DNA of 64,000 nucleotides, taken from contig JAHLYR010000016.1 in assembly GCA_025128025.1 (NCBI GenBank), positions 62,001-126,000 of the forward strand, written 5' to 3'. Below are positions 1 to 8,686 of the stretch, piece by piece. Origin of the DNA: Synechococcus sp. CS-1330. Its GTDB lineage: Bacteria > Cyanobacteriota > Cyanobacteriia > PCC-6307 > Cyanobiaceae. How positions within the stretch are numbered: the first letter of the stretch is position 1; each line of letters starts with the position of its first letter. A program made the translations under genes and the position numbers. The notes beneath the pieces were generated by a model. That model made no database searches, was not told the origin of the DNA, and saw only the letters and a list, made by a program, of their open reading frames with translations.

Positions 1-977
1 CGCCACAGCAGCGGGCTGGGGCCCAGGGCCCATGGACCCCAGAAGGCCACCGCCTGGGGTCTGGTGTTGCTGCCATCGCCCAGCAGCTGCAGCGCCCAGC
101 GCTGGGGCCGCCAGGGCCGCAGCTGGCGGCTCGCCACCACTGCAGTCAGGTTGTGGGCCAGGGTTTGGGCGCAGCGCACAGCCCAGACACCGGAGGCGGG
201 CCGGGGCCTGCTGGCGATCACGCCGCAGTCGCCGCTGGCGAACAGCCTCGGCTGCTCCCTTACCTGCAGGCTGGCCTCAGTGAGCAGGCGCCCCTGGCTG
301 TTGCAGGCCAGGCCTGAGGCGGCGAGCCAGCGGGGGCCGCGGCTGCCTGTGCAGGCCAGGTCGGCGGTGGCGTCATCCGGGCAGTTGGCCTCGATGGCAA
401 TGCCGGCGCTCTCCAGTAGCTGCTCCCCTAATTGGTTGGCTGCCTTTGAGCCCAGATTCAGCTGGGTGCCGCGTAACTGCAGCTTGGGCTGCTGGCCCCT
501 CGCCCGCAGGGCCAGGGCCACCTCTACGGCTGCGGCGCCGCCACCGCGGATGCGGACGCTGCCTGCTTTGGGCTGGCTGCACCAGTGCAAGAAGGGCTCC
601 AGGGGCTTTACCGCCATGGCCGCATGAGTTGCGGCGCCGGTTTCTGCGCCCACATCGAGGCTGAGCCAGTCCCAGCGCAGGTTGGGCCGCCCCGCCAGTG
701 CCAGCTCCCGGCTCACGGGATCAATCGCTGTGATCTCTGCCTGCACAAAGGTCACCCCCGCCAGCAGGCAAAGGCGGCGCAGGTCGATGGCGCAGGCGGC
801 TGGCTGATAAAGACCGGCGACCAGCCCCGGCACCATGCCCGAATAGAGGGTGGTGCTGTGGCGGCTCACCAGGGTGATCCAGGCGGCTGGCCGCTGCCGG
901 CCCATGGCCCACATGCGCAGCACCAGGGCGTGGCTGTGGCCGCCACCGGCGAGCACCAGCCTTGCTTCAGCGGCCAT
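1..977 (-). CDS. FAD/NAD(P)-dependent oxidoreductase, SelD N-terminal-domain type (partial, runs off window)
   Basis: About 325 N-terminal residues are visible; the 3' end lies outside the window. The protein opens with a Rossmann signature GGGHSH at residues 11-16 and later has a second nucleotide-binding glycine cluster (IRGGGAAAVEVAL) and a closing FASGDCGVI segment, as in NDH-II-like pyridine nucleotide-disulfide oxidoreductases. The GGGHSH variant is typical of the flavoprotein domain fused in front of selenide, water dikinase in cyanobacteria. Whether the SelD kinase domain follows cannot be seen. The ATG overlaps the galE stop by 11 bases, so it is probably translated from the galE transcript. 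A stand-alone oxidoreductase is the alternative. Confidence 0.7.
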   Translation of the reverse strand, partial: MAAEARLVLAGGGHSHALVLRMWAMGRQRPAAWITLVSRHSTTLYSGMVPGLVAGLYQPAACAIDLRRLCLLAGVTFVQAEITAIDPVSRELALAGRPNLRWDWLSLDVGAETGAATHAAMAVKPLEPFLHWCSQPKAGSVRIRGGGAAAVEVALALRARGQQPKLQLRGTQLNLGSKAANQLGEQLLESAGIAIEANCPDDATADLACTGSRGPRWLAASGLACNSQGRLLTEASLQVREQPRLFASGDCGVIASRPRPASGVWAVRCAQTLAHNLTAVVASRQLRPWRPQRWALQLLGDGSNTRPQAVAFWGPWALGPSPLLW

Positions 978-2010
978 AACCCTCGGGATTGGCCTGCTGC
1001 CAGGTCCAGCCGTCGCGGCACATCTCTTCCAGGCAGCGGCGGGTGCGCCAGCCGAGTCGTTTAGCTGCCAGGCGCGGATCAGCCACGGTGCTGGCCGCGT
1101 CTCCGTCTCGCCTTTCCACAATGGTGTGGGGAACTGAACGGCCACTGGCAACCTCGAAGGCCCTCACCACCTCCAGCACCGAGTGGCCCTGGCCGCTGCC
1201 CAGGTTGAGGCTGAGCAGCTGGGGGGGCTCGGCCAGCAGCACGTCCAAGGCGGCCTGGTGCCCCTCAGCCAGGTCCATCACATGAATGTAGTCGCGGATG
1301 CCGCTGCCATCGGGGGTGGGCCAGTCGCCGCCGAATACCTGCAGGCAGTCGCGACGCCCCACCGCTACCTGGCTCACAAAGGGGAACAGGTTGTTGGGTA
1401 TGCCCCTGGGGTCCTCGCCGATGCGGCCACTGGGGTGGGCTCCCACCGGATTGAAGTAGCGCAGCCGGGCGATGCGCCAGCCCGCCTCGCTGGCCGCCAG
1501 ATCGGCCAGCAGCTGCTCCACCGCAGCTTTGCTGTGGCCGTAGGGGTTGATCGGCTGGATGGCGGCAGATTCACTGATCGGTGTTTGTTCGGGTAGGCCG
1601 TAAACCGTGCAGCTGCTGCTGAAGACCAGGCTGCGGCAGCCATGGGCTTGCATTGATTCCAGCAGCTGGCGAGAGCCACAGAGGTTCACGTCCCAATAAC
1701 GCAGGGGCTCGCGCACCGATTCGCCCACCGCCTTGAGACCGGCGAAGTGGACCACGGCTGTGATTGGCCGGCCGGCCGGGGCGGCCTCGAAGGCCCGCTC
1801 CAGATCTCCAGCGGAGCGAATATCGCCCTCCACCACCTGCAGCCGGTCGGCTGCGGAGGGGCCGGCAAGTTCCAGCACGCGCTTCAGGCTCTCGGGTGAG
1901 CTGTTGTCGAAGTTGTCGAGCACCACCAAGTTGTGGCCTGCTTCCAACAGCATCAGACAGCTGTGGCTGCCGATGAAGCCAGCACCTCCGGTGATTAGCA
2001 GCTCAGCCAT
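967..2010 (-). CDS. galE: UDP-glucose 4-epimerase
   Basis: A 347-residue extended short-chain dehydrogenase that interconverts UDP-glucose and UDP-galactose using bound NAD. It shows the NAD-binding TGGAGFIG at residues 7-14, the SSSCTVYG segment with the catalytic serine near 133, and the YGHSK motif with Tyr157 and Lys161. Length matches bacterial GalE. It supplies galactose-containing precursors for surface polysaccharide or lipopolysaccharide. The downstream oxidoreductase gene overlaps its 3' end; upstream is the divergent nucleotide-sugar remnant region, so this is a small sugar-nucleotide locus. Start is the first ATG, next to the intergenic region. Confidence 0.95.
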   Translation of the reverse strand: MAELLITGGAGFIGSHSCLMLLEAGHNLVVLDNFDNSSPESLKRVLELAGPSAADRLQVVEGDIRSAGDLERAFEAAPAGRPITAVVHFAGLKAVGESVREPLRYWDVNLCGSRQLLESMQAHGCRSLVFSSSCTVYGLPEQTPISESAAIQPINPYGHSKAAVEQLLADLAASEAGWRIARLRYFNPVGAHPSGRIGEDPRGIPNNLFPFVSQVAVGRRDCLQVFGGDWPTPDGSGIRDYIHVMDLAEGHQAALDVLLAEPPQLLSLNLGSGQGHSVLEVVRAFEVASGRSVPHTIVERRDGDAASTVADPRLAAKRLGWRTRRCLEEMCRDGWTWQQANPEGYGR

Positions 2011-2062
2011 GGAGGTAATTCATGCATAAGGAATAGTCTCTCGTCCTGGCTAGGTGAGTTTC

Positions 2063-2170
2063 ATGGGAATGCCCACCATTCGCTCCATCTGCTGCATAGG
2101 AGCGGGTTACGTAGGTGGCCCAACGATGGCGGTGATTGCAGATCGCTGCCCGATGACGGCCGGGTGGTGA
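2063..2170 (+). pseudogene. ugd: 5' remnant of UDP-glucose 6-dehydrogenase
   Basis: A 35-codon reading frame whose first 30 residues match the conserved N-terminus of the cyanobacterial/eukaryotic type of UDP-glucose dehydrogenase: [16 protein letters not shown], the Rossmann GxGYVG loop, then [11 protein letters not shown] good Shine-Dalgarno sequence (AGGTGAG, 2052-2058) precedes two in-frame ATGs at 2063 and 2069. Homology stops at about 2153, where the DNA continues into an internal segment of uxs in another frame, and the frame closes at TGA 2168-2170. The rest of the roughly 460-residue enzyme is gone, so this is a deletion scar. The ribosome-binding site and start look intact, so a short peptide could still be made. 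Confidence 0.8.
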
Positions 2171-2361
2171 GCAACTTCATCGTGCAGGCCCTCAAAGGCG
2201 AGCCGCTCACGCTTTATGGCGATGGCAGCCAAACCCGCAGCTTTTGCTACGTGGATGATCTGGTGGAGGGGCTGATCCGGCTGATGAACGGGGCCCACAC
2301 CGGCCCGATCAACATCGGCAACCCCGGCGAATTAACGATCCGTCAGCTTTTGGCCCCATGA
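2146..2361 (+). pseudogene. uxs: Internal remnant of UDP-glucuronate decarboxylase (UDP-xylose synthase)
   Basis: Reads [11 protein letters not shown], then [17 protein letters not shown], then a NIGNPGE motif, the hallmark middle-to-late part of UDP-glucuronate decarboxylase. Only about 70 of roughly 310 residues remain: the NAD-binding domain and catalytic YxxxK are missing, and the C-terminal helix region is cut after TIRQL, where the next gene begins. Two GTG codons (2164, 2167) are possible starts; the second overlaps the ugd-remnant stop as GTGA, and the remnant's own stop overlaps the next ATG as ATGA. It cannot be an active enzyme. It probably arose by deletions between adjacent ugd, uxs and epimerase genes. 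Confidence 0.85.
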
Positions 2362-3377
2362 GTCGCCCCGTGCTGCTGACCGGTGCGGCCGGCTTTATCG
2401 GTGCGGCGGTGTGTGAGCGGCTTTTGGCTCGGGGTGAACGGGTGGTGGGGATCGACAACCTCAACAGCTATTACGACCCCGCCTTGAAGCAGGACCGGCT
2501 GAGCCGGATCGAGGCCTCTGCCCCCAAGGCGGCCTGGAAGTTCCATCGCCTTGAGCTGGAGGACGGATCTGCCATGGCGGCCCTCTTCGCCCGCGAACGA
2601 CCCCGACTGGTAATTCACTTGGCGGCCCAGGCCGGGGTGCGTTATTCCCTGGAAAATCCTGGGGCTTACTTGCAGAGCAACTTGGTGGGTTTTGGCGCAA
2701 TCCTCGAAGGCTGCCGCCATCACGGCGTTGAGCACCTTGTCTATGCCTCCAGCAGCTCGGTTTATGGCGGCAACACCAACCTGCCGTTCACGGAACATCA
2801 GTCGGTGAACCATCCGGTGAGCCTGTACGCGGCCACAAAGAAGGCCAATGAATTGATGGCCCACACCTACAGCCACCTTTATGGGCTACCGGCTACGGGG
2901 CTGCGCTTTTTCACCGTGTACGGCCCCTGGGGCCGGCCCGATATGGCGCCGATGCTGTTTGCCAAGGCGATCCTGGCGGGGGAGCCGATTCGGGTGTTTA
3001 ACCACGGCCGCATGCGCCGCGATTTCACCTACATCGACGACATCGTGACCGGGGTGATCGCCTGTGCCGACAAGCCGGCCAGCGCCGACCCCAATTTTGA
3101 CCCTGCGGCTCCAGACCCTGCCACCAGCTGGGCGCCGCACCGCTTGTTCAATATCGGCAACAGCGAGCCGGTGGAGCTGCTGTATTTCATCGATCTGCTT
3201 GAGCGGGCTTTAGGTCGGCAGGCGATCCGCGATCTGCAGCCGATGCAGCCCGGCGATGTGGAGGCCACCGCCGCCAATACGAGCTTGCTCGAGGCCTGGG
3301 TGGGCTTCCGCCCCTCCACCTCGATCGAGGTGGGGGTTGAACGCTTCGCCCGTTGGTATCAAGCCAGCTACGCCTGA
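2358..3377 (+). CDS. NAD-dependent epimerase, UDP-glucuronate 4-epimerase type
   Basis: A 339-residue extended SDR enzyme with TGAAGFIG at residues 8-15, SSSSVYG near 131-137 and the catalytic pair Tyr157 and Lys161 (YAATK). The [12 protein letters not shown] segment is characteristic of the CapI/LpsL group, which converts UDP-glucuronate to UDP-galacturonate. The likely role is providing an acidic sugar for envelope polysaccharide. Its natural partner ugd survives only as a fragment just upstream, so UDP-glucuronate must come from a copy elsewhere if the enzyme is functional. No Shine-Dalgarno precedes the ATG; it overlaps the uxs-remnant stop, suggesting translational coupling. Confidence 0.85.
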   Translation: MSRPVLLTGAAGFIGAAVCERLLARGERVVGIDNLNSYYDPALKQDRLSRIEASAPKAAWKFHRLELEDGSAMAALFARERPRLVIHLAAQAGVRYSLENPGAYLQSNLVGFGAILEGCRHHGVEHLVYASSSSVYGGNTNLPFTEHQSVNHPVSLYAATKKANELMAHTYSHLYGLPATGLRFFTVYGPWGRPDMAPMLFAKAILAGEPIRVFNHGRMRRDFTYIDDIVTGVIACADKPASADPNFDPAAPDPATSWAPHRLFNIGNSEPVELLYFIDLLERALGRQAIRDLQPMQPGDVEATAANTSLLEAWVGFRPSTSIEVGVERFARWYQASYA

Positions 3378-3416
3378 GCGCCGGCAGGCAGACTCACCCC
3401 ACTTGCTGCTTTCGGT

Positions 3417-4694
3417 TTGGCATCGCTGCAGAGCCTGCGTGGCATGGCCGATCTGCTGCCAGAGCAGATTCGCTTGTGGCAGCACCTGGAAGCCACGGCC
3501 CGCGAGCATTTCCGCCGCAGTGCCATCACTGAGATCCGCACCCCCCTGCTGGAGGTCACCGAGCTGTTTGCCCGTGGCATCGGCGAGGCCACCGACGTGG
3601 TGGGTAAGGAGATGTACACCTTTTTCGACCGTGGCGAGCGCAGCTGCACCCTGCGGCCGGAGGGCACGGCGTCGGTAGTGCGGGCGGCAATCCAGCACGG
3701 CCTGCTGAGCCAGGGCCCCCAGCGCCTCTGGTATGGCGGGCCGATGTTCCGCTACGAGCGCCCCCAGGCGGGCCGGCTGCGTCAGTTCCACCAGATCGGG
3801 CTGGAGCTGCTCGGTTTTGCCGATGCCTGCAGTGACGTGGAGGCTATTGCCGTCGCCTGGGATCTGCTGGCCCAGCTGGGGGTGGGCGGGCTGGAGCTGC
3901 AGCTCAATTCCCTCGGCAGCAGCGAAGACCGGGCCCGCTACCGGGAGCAGCTGGTGGCCTGGCTGGAGCAGCGGCGCGACCAGCTCGATGCCGATTCCCA
4001 GGCCCGCATTGCCAGCAACCCCCTGCGGGTGCTTGATAGCAAGAACCCCGATACCCAGGCCCTGCTGGCGGAGGCCCCCAGCCTGGCGTCCGCTCTCAGC
4101 GATGGCAGCCAGGCCCGCTTTGCGGTGGTGCAGCAGGCCCTCACGGCCCTGGGTATTCCCTTTGTGCTCAACTCCCGGCTGGTACGGGGCCTCGATTACT
4201 ACAGCCACACCGCCTTTGAGATCACCAGCAGCCAGCTGGGGGCGCAGGCCACCGTGTGCGGTGGTGGCCGCTACGACGGCCTGGTGCAGCAGCTGGGCGG
4301 GCCGGCCACGCCGGCGATCGGCTGGGCCCTGGGGATGGAGCGGTTGGTGTTGCTGCTCAGCCAGAGCGAAGCTTCGGCCGCCGCCGCCCCCTCCCTCGAT
4401 CTCTATGTGGTCAGCCGCGGCGAGGCCGCAGCCGCACTGGCGCTGGCCCTTGCGCGGCGCTGCCGCCAGGCCGGGTTAGCGGTGGAGAGGGATGCCAGTG
4501 GCGCGGCCTTCGGCAAGCAGTTCAAGCGGGCCGACCGCTCCGGGGCCCGTTGGGCGGCGGTGATCGGCGAGCAGGAGGCGCTAGACGGGTTGGTGGGGCT
4601 CAAGGATCTGCGCGCTGGCGCTGAGCAGGCTGATCAGCGGCTCACGCCTGAAGCCCTGCTTGAGGTCCTCGCAGCGGGCCTGCCGAGGCCATGA
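3417..4694 (+). CDS. hisS: Histidyl-tRNA synthetase
   Basis: A 425-residue class II aminoacyl-tRNA synthetase that charges tRNA-His. Visible are the N-terminal [10 protein letters not shown] typical of HisRS, motif 2 around [10 protein letters not shown] (111-120), the histidine-binding [11 protein letters not shown] (255-265) and GGGRYDGL (282-289), followed by an anticodon-binding domain. The start is taken as TTG because it gives the conserved [10 protein letters not shown] opening; the next ATG would remove it. It follows the epimerase by 39 bases on the same strand. Not to be confused with HisZ, which lacks the anticodon domain and these intact signature loops. Confidence 0.95.
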   Translation: MASLQSLRGMADLLPEQIRLWQHLEATAREHFRRSAITEIRTPLLEVTELFARGIGEATDVVGKEMYTFFDRGERSCTLRPEGTASVVRAAIQHGLLSQGPQRLWYGGPMFRYERPQAGRLRQFHQIGLELLGFADACSDVEAIAVAWDLLAQLGVGGLELQLNSLGSSEDRARYREQLVAWLEQRRDQLDADSQARIASNPLRVLDSKNPDTQALLAEAPSLASALSDGSQARFAVVQQALTALGIPFVLNSRLVRGLDYYSHTAFEITSSQLGAQATVCGGGRYDGLVQQLGGPATPAIGWALGMERLVLLLSQSEASAAAAPSLDLYVVSRGEAAAALALALARRCRQAGLAVERDASGAAFGKQFKRADRSGARWAAVIGEQEALDGLVGLKDLRAGAEQADQRLTPEALLEVLAAGLPRP

Positions 4695-4785
4695 CGCCAC
4701 AGGACCTGTCCACCAGAGCAGGCCACTCGTGGGTGCTGGGCCTTTGACTGTGTATAGCCCCGTATGTGAAGCAAGTCCGGCCCTG

Positions 4786-5619
4786 ATGGGTGATCCGACC
4801 GTCGCGATCATTGCTGGTGAGGGCGTGTTGCCTCGGATGCTCTCGGAGGCTCTCAGCCGTGCGGGGCGGCCCCATATCGCCTGCTACCCCCACGGCCTGG
4901 AGGTGGAGGTGCCGGCGGCTGAGGAGTTTTTCTTCGAGCGTTCGATCGCCTTCATCAAGTCGCTGCAGCAGCGAGGCATCAAGCAGATCGTGATGGTGGG
5001 CAAGTTTGTGCGGCCGCGCTCGCTCAACCTGCTGCGCTTTGAGGGCTCCACCTTGATGGCCGCTCCCCGCATCCTGGCGTCGCTGCGCAATGGCGATGAC
5101 GCCTCCCTGCGGGCCCTGGCCCAGATCATCGAGGAGCACGGCCTGAAGGTAGTGGGCATCGAAGATGTGGCGCCAAATCTGCTGCCGGAGCCGGGCCTGT
5201 ATGCCAGCACGGTGCCCAGCGATCTAGACCGGGCTGATGTGGAGCGCGCCGCCTACATCGTGGAGGCCATCTCCCAGGTGGACGTGGGCCAGGGAGCGGT
5301 GGTGGCCAAGGGGCTGTGTCTGGCCACCGAAGCCCTGCCTGGCACCGACGCCATGCTCGAGTGGGTGGCGGCCACTCGCACCGATCGGCCGGAGACGGGT
5401 CGCACCGGGGTGCTCTACAAGGCCCCCAAGCTCAACCAGGACCGGCGCATGGACCTCCCCGGCATCGGCCCCACCACCGTGGCCAAGGCAGCGGCTGCAG
5501 GGTTGGCCGGCATCGCCTGGGAAGCCCGCAGCGCCCTATTGCTCGATGCCGAGCAAACCATGGCTGACGCCGAGAGTTTAGGGCTGTTTTTGTGGTCGCG
5601 GGAGCCGAATGTGGACTGA
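4786..5619 (+). CDS. lpxI: UDP-2,3-diacylglucosamine pyrophosphatase LpxI (DUF1009)
   Basis: A 277-residue protein of the LpxI family, which hydrolyses UDP-2,3-diacylglucosamine to lipid X in lipid A synthesis and replaces LpxH in many bacteria. The sequence shows the N-terminal AGEGVLP loop, the central RNGDDASLRALA segment, ALPGTDAML, and the C-terminal KAPKLNQDRRMDLPGIGP block, all characteristic of the family. The frame is open further upstream, but the ATG at 4786 gives the usual length and the family N-terminus. Other lipid A genes lie 18-24 kb away, so the pathway is dispersed. It converges with hisB. Confidence 0.87.
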   Translation: MGDPTVAIIAGEGVLPRMLSEALSRAGRPHIACYPHGLEVEVPAAEEFFFERSIAFIKSLQQRGIKQIVMVGKFVRPRSLNLLRFEGSTLMAAPRILASLRNGDDASLRALAQIIEEHGLKVVGIEDVAPNLLPEPGLYASTVPSDLDRADVERAAYIVEAISQVDVGQGAVVAKGLCLATEALPGTDAMLEWVAATRTDRPETGRTGVLYKAPKLNQDRRMDLPGIGPTTVAKAAAAGLAGIAWEARSALLLDAEQTMADAESLGLFLWSREPNVD

Positions 5620-5648
5620 ACCGTGATCGGGTTCCGGCTCGATTCGAT

Positions 5649-6281
5649 TCATCCTCCCGCCTGCTCCAGCACACCCTTGCTGCTCGGTACCGCGCCGGCG
5701 CGGCGGGGATCCACTTCTACCGCCAGCCGCAGTGCCCGGGCGAACGCCTTGAAGCAGGCCTCCACGATGTGGTGGGAATTCACCCCATCCAGCTGGCGGA
5801 TGTGCAGGGTGAGGCCGGCGTTGTTGGCCACCGCCACGAAAAACTCCTTGACCAGCTCGGTGTCGTAGCTGCCGATCTTCTGGGCCGGGACCGTTAGCCC
5901 GTAGCTGAGGTGGGGCCGGCCGGAGCAGTCGATCGCCACCTGCACCAGGGCCTCATCCAGCGGCGCCACGAAGTGACCGAAGCGGTGGATGCCGCGCCGG
6001 TCGCCCAGGGCCTGGGCTAGTGCCTGACCCACGGCAATGCCCACGTCTTCGTTGGTGTGGTGGTCATCGATGTGGGTGTCGCCCTTGGCGCTGATCTCCA
6101 GGTCGATCAGCCCGTGGCTGGCCAGCTGGTGGAGCATGTGGTCGAGAAACGGCACGCCGGTGTTCACCGTGCAGCGGCCGCTGCCATCGAGCCCGAGCGT
6201 TATGCGCACATCGGTCTCGCCGGTGGTGCGGTGCACGTTGCCCCGTCGGTTTAGACCGCTCTGCCCTACAACGCCTGTCAT
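5649..6281 (-). CDS. hisB: Imidazoleglycerol-phosphate dehydratase
   Basis: Catalyses the sixth step of histidine synthesis, dehydrating imidazole glycerol phosphate to imidazole acetol phosphate. Diagnostic metal-binding motifs are present: [22 protein letters not shown] and the closing [14 protein letters not shown]. From the chosen ATG the protein is 210 residues, close to the usual 195-210; a further ATG at 6341 would add 20 residues of weak sequence and would overlap the divergent carbonic anhydrase start. It is a stand-alone monofunctional HisB without the phosphatase domain found in enterobacteria. Confidence 0.95.
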   Translation of the reverse strand: MTGVVGQSGLNRRGNVHRTTGETDVRITLGLDGSGRCTVNTGVPFLDHMLHQLASHGLIDLEISAKGDTHIDDHHTNEDVGIAVGQALAQALGDRRGIHRFGHFVAPLDEALVQVAIDCSGRPHLSYGLTVPAQKIGSYDTELVKEFFVAVANNAGLTLHIRQLDGVNSHHIVEACFKAFARALRLAVEVDPRRAGAVPSSKGVLEQAGG

Positions 6282-6339
6282 GCCTTCAGTGGGCTCATCC
6301 TTGGTGTTCCATGCTGACAGCTGATTACCTCCCTGGCCC

Positions 6340-6954
6340 ATGGTTGACCGTCCCAGCCCTGAAACGGCCCTGTCCTTGCTGAAGGCGGGCCATCAGCGTT
6401 TTCTGGACGGCAAGCCCCTGCATCCCCATATGGACGTGGATCACCTGCATGCTCTGGCCGAGCAGCAGCATCCCATTGCCGCGGTGCTGGGATGCGCTGA
6501 TTCGCGGGTGCCGGTGGAGCTGCTGTTCGACACCGGTTTCGGAGACCTGTTCGTGGCGCGCAATGCCGGAAACGTGGCCCTAGCTGGCATGGTGGGCACT
6601 CTGGAATATGCGGTCGAGGTGCTCAAGGTGCCCTTGATCGTCGTTCTCGGCCATGAGCGCTGCGGGGCCGTGGCGGCAGCCCTACGTACCCAGAATCTGG
6701 ATCTGTTGCCACACAGCCTCGCCCAGCTTGTGGGTCAGATCAGGTTGGAACTGCTAGCAGCTGGGATTGATCGAGACCTTGACCAAGCCTGCCGGCACAA
6801 CGCGATCCGGGCGGCTCAGCGCCTCGCCGGTTCTAGCGTGTTACTTAACGATGCCCTGCGCAGTGGTCAGCTCCGGATCGAGGCTGCACGCTATGACCTC
6901 GATGACAGCTGCCTTGACTGGCTCTGCTCCGTGGCCCCTGTCCCTGTCCGGTGA
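6340..6954 (+). CDS. Beta-class carbonic anhydrase
   Basis: A 204-residue zinc enzyme that interconverts CO2 and bicarbonate. Zinc ligands and the Asp-Arg dyad are visible: Cys52, Asp54 and Arg56 in CADSRVP, then His105 and Cys108 in GHERCGA. In cyanobacteria such enzymes serve inorganic carbon handling, either in the carboxysome or in the cytoplasm. This protein has no evident carboxysomal targeting extension and no signal peptide, so a cytosolic or general role is more likely than CcaA/IcfA function. Divergent from hisB with almost no spacing, so promoters must overlap coding sequence if the longer HisB start were used. Confidence 0.92.
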   Translation: MVDRPSPETALSLLKAGHQRFLDGKPLHPHMDVDHLHALAEQQHPIAAVLGCADSRVPVELLFDTGFGDLFVARNAGNVALAGMVGTLEYAVEVLKVPLIVVLGHERCGAVAAALRTQNLDLLPHSLAQLVGQIRLELLAAGIDRDLDQACRHNAIRAAQRLAGSSVLLNDALRSGQLRIEAARYDLDDSCLDWLCSVAPVPVR

Positions 6955-7031
6955 TATCTGGGGGCTGGTCGTGCATCAGGAGTCTCGCCAGCGCCGAAGC
7001 AGGTCGCTGCAGGCGTCAAGTTGGTGCTCGC

Positions 7032-7814
7032 TCACATCCCCGTGATGCAGTAGCCGGCGTCCACATAGATCACCTGGCCGGTGATGCCGGAGGCCAGGGG
7101 GCTGGCCAGGAAGGCGGCGGTGCTGCCCACTTCCTCCTGGGTCACGGTGCGCTGCAGAGGCGCTTTGGCTTCCACGTTGTGGATCATGTCGAGGATGCCG
7201 CCGATGGCGCTGCTGGCCAGGGTGCGGATCGGTCCGGCGCTGATGGCGTTGACGCGCACCTGCTTCTCGGGGCCTAGCTCAGCCGCCAAATAGCGCACCG
7301 AGGCCTCCAGGGCCGCTTTTGCCACGCCCATCACGTTGTAATTAGGGATGGCCCGCTCGGCCCCCAGGTAGCTCAGCGTGATCACGCTGCCGCCCGGGTT
7401 GAACAGGGGTTTGGCAAAGCGGCAGAGGGGCGCCAGGGAGTAGGCGCTCACCTCCAGTGCCCGGGCGAAGCCCTCGGGGCTGATGGCGGAATAGTCGCCG
7501 ATCAGCTCCTCCTTACCCGCGAAGGCCAGGCAGTGCACCAGCACGTCGATCGAGCCCCATTGCTCCTTCACCCGGTGGAACACGGCTTCGATCTGGGCGG
7601 GGTCCTGCACGTTGAGAGGTTCGAACAGGCTGGGTGCCAGCGGCGCGGTGAGCTCGCGCACCTTGCCTTCGAAGCGGCCCTTCTCGTCGGGCAGGTAGGT
7701 GACGCCCAGCTCAGCCCCGGCGGCATGCAGCTGCTGGGCGATGCCCCAGGCGATCGACTTGTTGTTGGCGATGCCGGTGACCAGGGCCTTTTTGCCGCGC
7801 AGATCGAGGAGCAT
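7032..7814 (-). CDS. fabI: Enoyl-[acyl-carrier-protein] reductase (NADH)
   Basis: A 260-residue short-chain dehydrogenase for the last reduction of each fatty-acid elongation cycle. It begins MLLDLRGKKALVTGIANNKS, the FabI dinucleotide-binding signature, and contains SVITLSYLGAERAIPNYN with the FabI-type tyrosine pair and the catalytic lysine in MGVAKAALE. It ends VIYVDAGYCITGM as in other cyanobacterial FabI. The start is placed at the ATG giving the conserved N-terminus, 22 codons inside a longer open frame. It is divergent from the photolyase-like gene with 26 bases between the two start codons. Confidence 0.96.
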   Translation of the reverse strand: MLLDLRGKKALVTGIANNKSIAWGIAQQLHAAGAELGVTYLPDEKGRFEGKVRELTAPLAPSLFEPLNVQDPAQIEAVFHRVKEQWGSIDVLVHCLAFAGKEELIGDYSAISPEGFARALEVSAYSLAPLCRFAKPLFNPGGSVITLSYLGAERAIPNYNVMGVAKAALEASVRYLAAELGPEKQVRVNAISAGPIRTLASSAIGGILDMIHNVEAKAPLQRTVTQEEVGSTAAFLASPLASGITGQVIYVDAGYCITGM

Positions 7815-7840
7815 GGGAGCAGTGGCCAGGAGCCGGAACG

Positions 7841-8686
7841 ATGCGATCGGGCGATTCTCTCCCACCCGGCGATCTGCCACGCCAGTTCGCCAATCGCGAT
7901 GCGCTGGAGGCGACCCTGCGCCAGCTGTTTCCCCAGGCCCCTGGTGGGTTGAGCCCGATCGCGGGCGGGCGACGGGCGGCTGAAACGGCGCTGGCTGCCA
8001 TCGATCCGGCCGCCTATGGCCGTAGCCGCAACCACCTCGATGGCGCGGTGACGCGCCTCTCGCCCCATATCCGCCACGGGGTGCTCAGCCTGGTGGAGGT
8101 GCGTGAGGCGGTGTTTCTCTGGCTGGCGCGCAGCGAGCAGCTGCCGGTAGCGGCCCAAAAATTAATCAACGAGCTGGGTTGGCGCGACTACTGGCAGCGG
8201 CTCTGGCGCCAGCTGGGCGATGGCATCTGGCGCGACCAGGAGCCGCTCAAGACCGGCCATCCCCCCGAGCGCTACGCCGCCGCGCTGCCGGCCGATCTGC
8301 TGGCAGCCCGCACCGGCCTGGCCTGCATGGATGGCTTTGCCACTGAACTGATCCACACCGGCTGGCTGCACAACCATGCCCGCATGTGGCTGGCGGCCTA
8401 CGTGGTGCACTGGCGGCGGATCCAGTGGCAGGCGGGTGCCCGCTGGTTTCTGCAGCATCTGCTCGATGGCGATCCGGCCAGCAACAACCTCAGCTGGCAG
8501 TGGGTGGCCAGCAGCTTCAGCAGCAAGCCCTACATGTTTAACCGGGAAAACCTGGAGCGCTTCAGTTCCGGCCGCTTTTGCCGCGACTGCGCCCTGGCTG
8601 GTGCGGGCTGCCCCTTTGAAGCCAGCTATGACGAGCTGCAAGGTCGATTGTTTAAGGCAGTGCCCTCCCCACGGGGGCCTCGCTGA
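7841..8686 (+). CDS. Photolyase/cryptochrome-type FAD-binding domain protein (stand-alone C-terminal domain)
   Basis: A 281-residue protein consisting essentially of the helical FAD-binding domain of the photolyase/cryptochrome family. Signature stretches include SPHIRHGVLSL, ELGWRDYWQRL, GWLHNHARMWLA and LLDGDPASNNLSWQWV, which line the flavin pocket in true photolyases. The N-terminal alpha/beta antenna domain is absent; a separate gene starting one base into this stop codon encodes an alpha/beta domain that may supply it. Near the C-terminus is a cysteine cluster, CRDC-x6-CPF. DNA repair, light sensing or FAD binding without catalysis are all possible; function is inferred from family only. 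Confidence 0.8.
   Translation: MRSGDSLPPGDLPRQFANRDALEATLRQLFPQAPGGLSPIAGGRRAAETALAAIDPAAYGRSRNHLDGAVTRLSPHIRHGVLSLVEVREAVFLWLARSEQLPVAAQKLINELGWRDYWQRLWRQLGDGIWRDQEPLKTGHPPERYAAALPADLLAARTGLACMDGFATELIHTGWLHNHARMWLAAYVVHWRRIQWQAGARWFLQHLLDGDPASNNLSWQWVASSFSSKPYMFNRENLERFSSGRFCRDCALAGAGCPFEASYDELQGRLFKAVPSPRGPR

Noticed and set aside
2107-2298. Open frame on the minus strand across the ugd/uxs scar
   Set aside because: It is the complement of the recognised remnants and has no family resemblance of its own.
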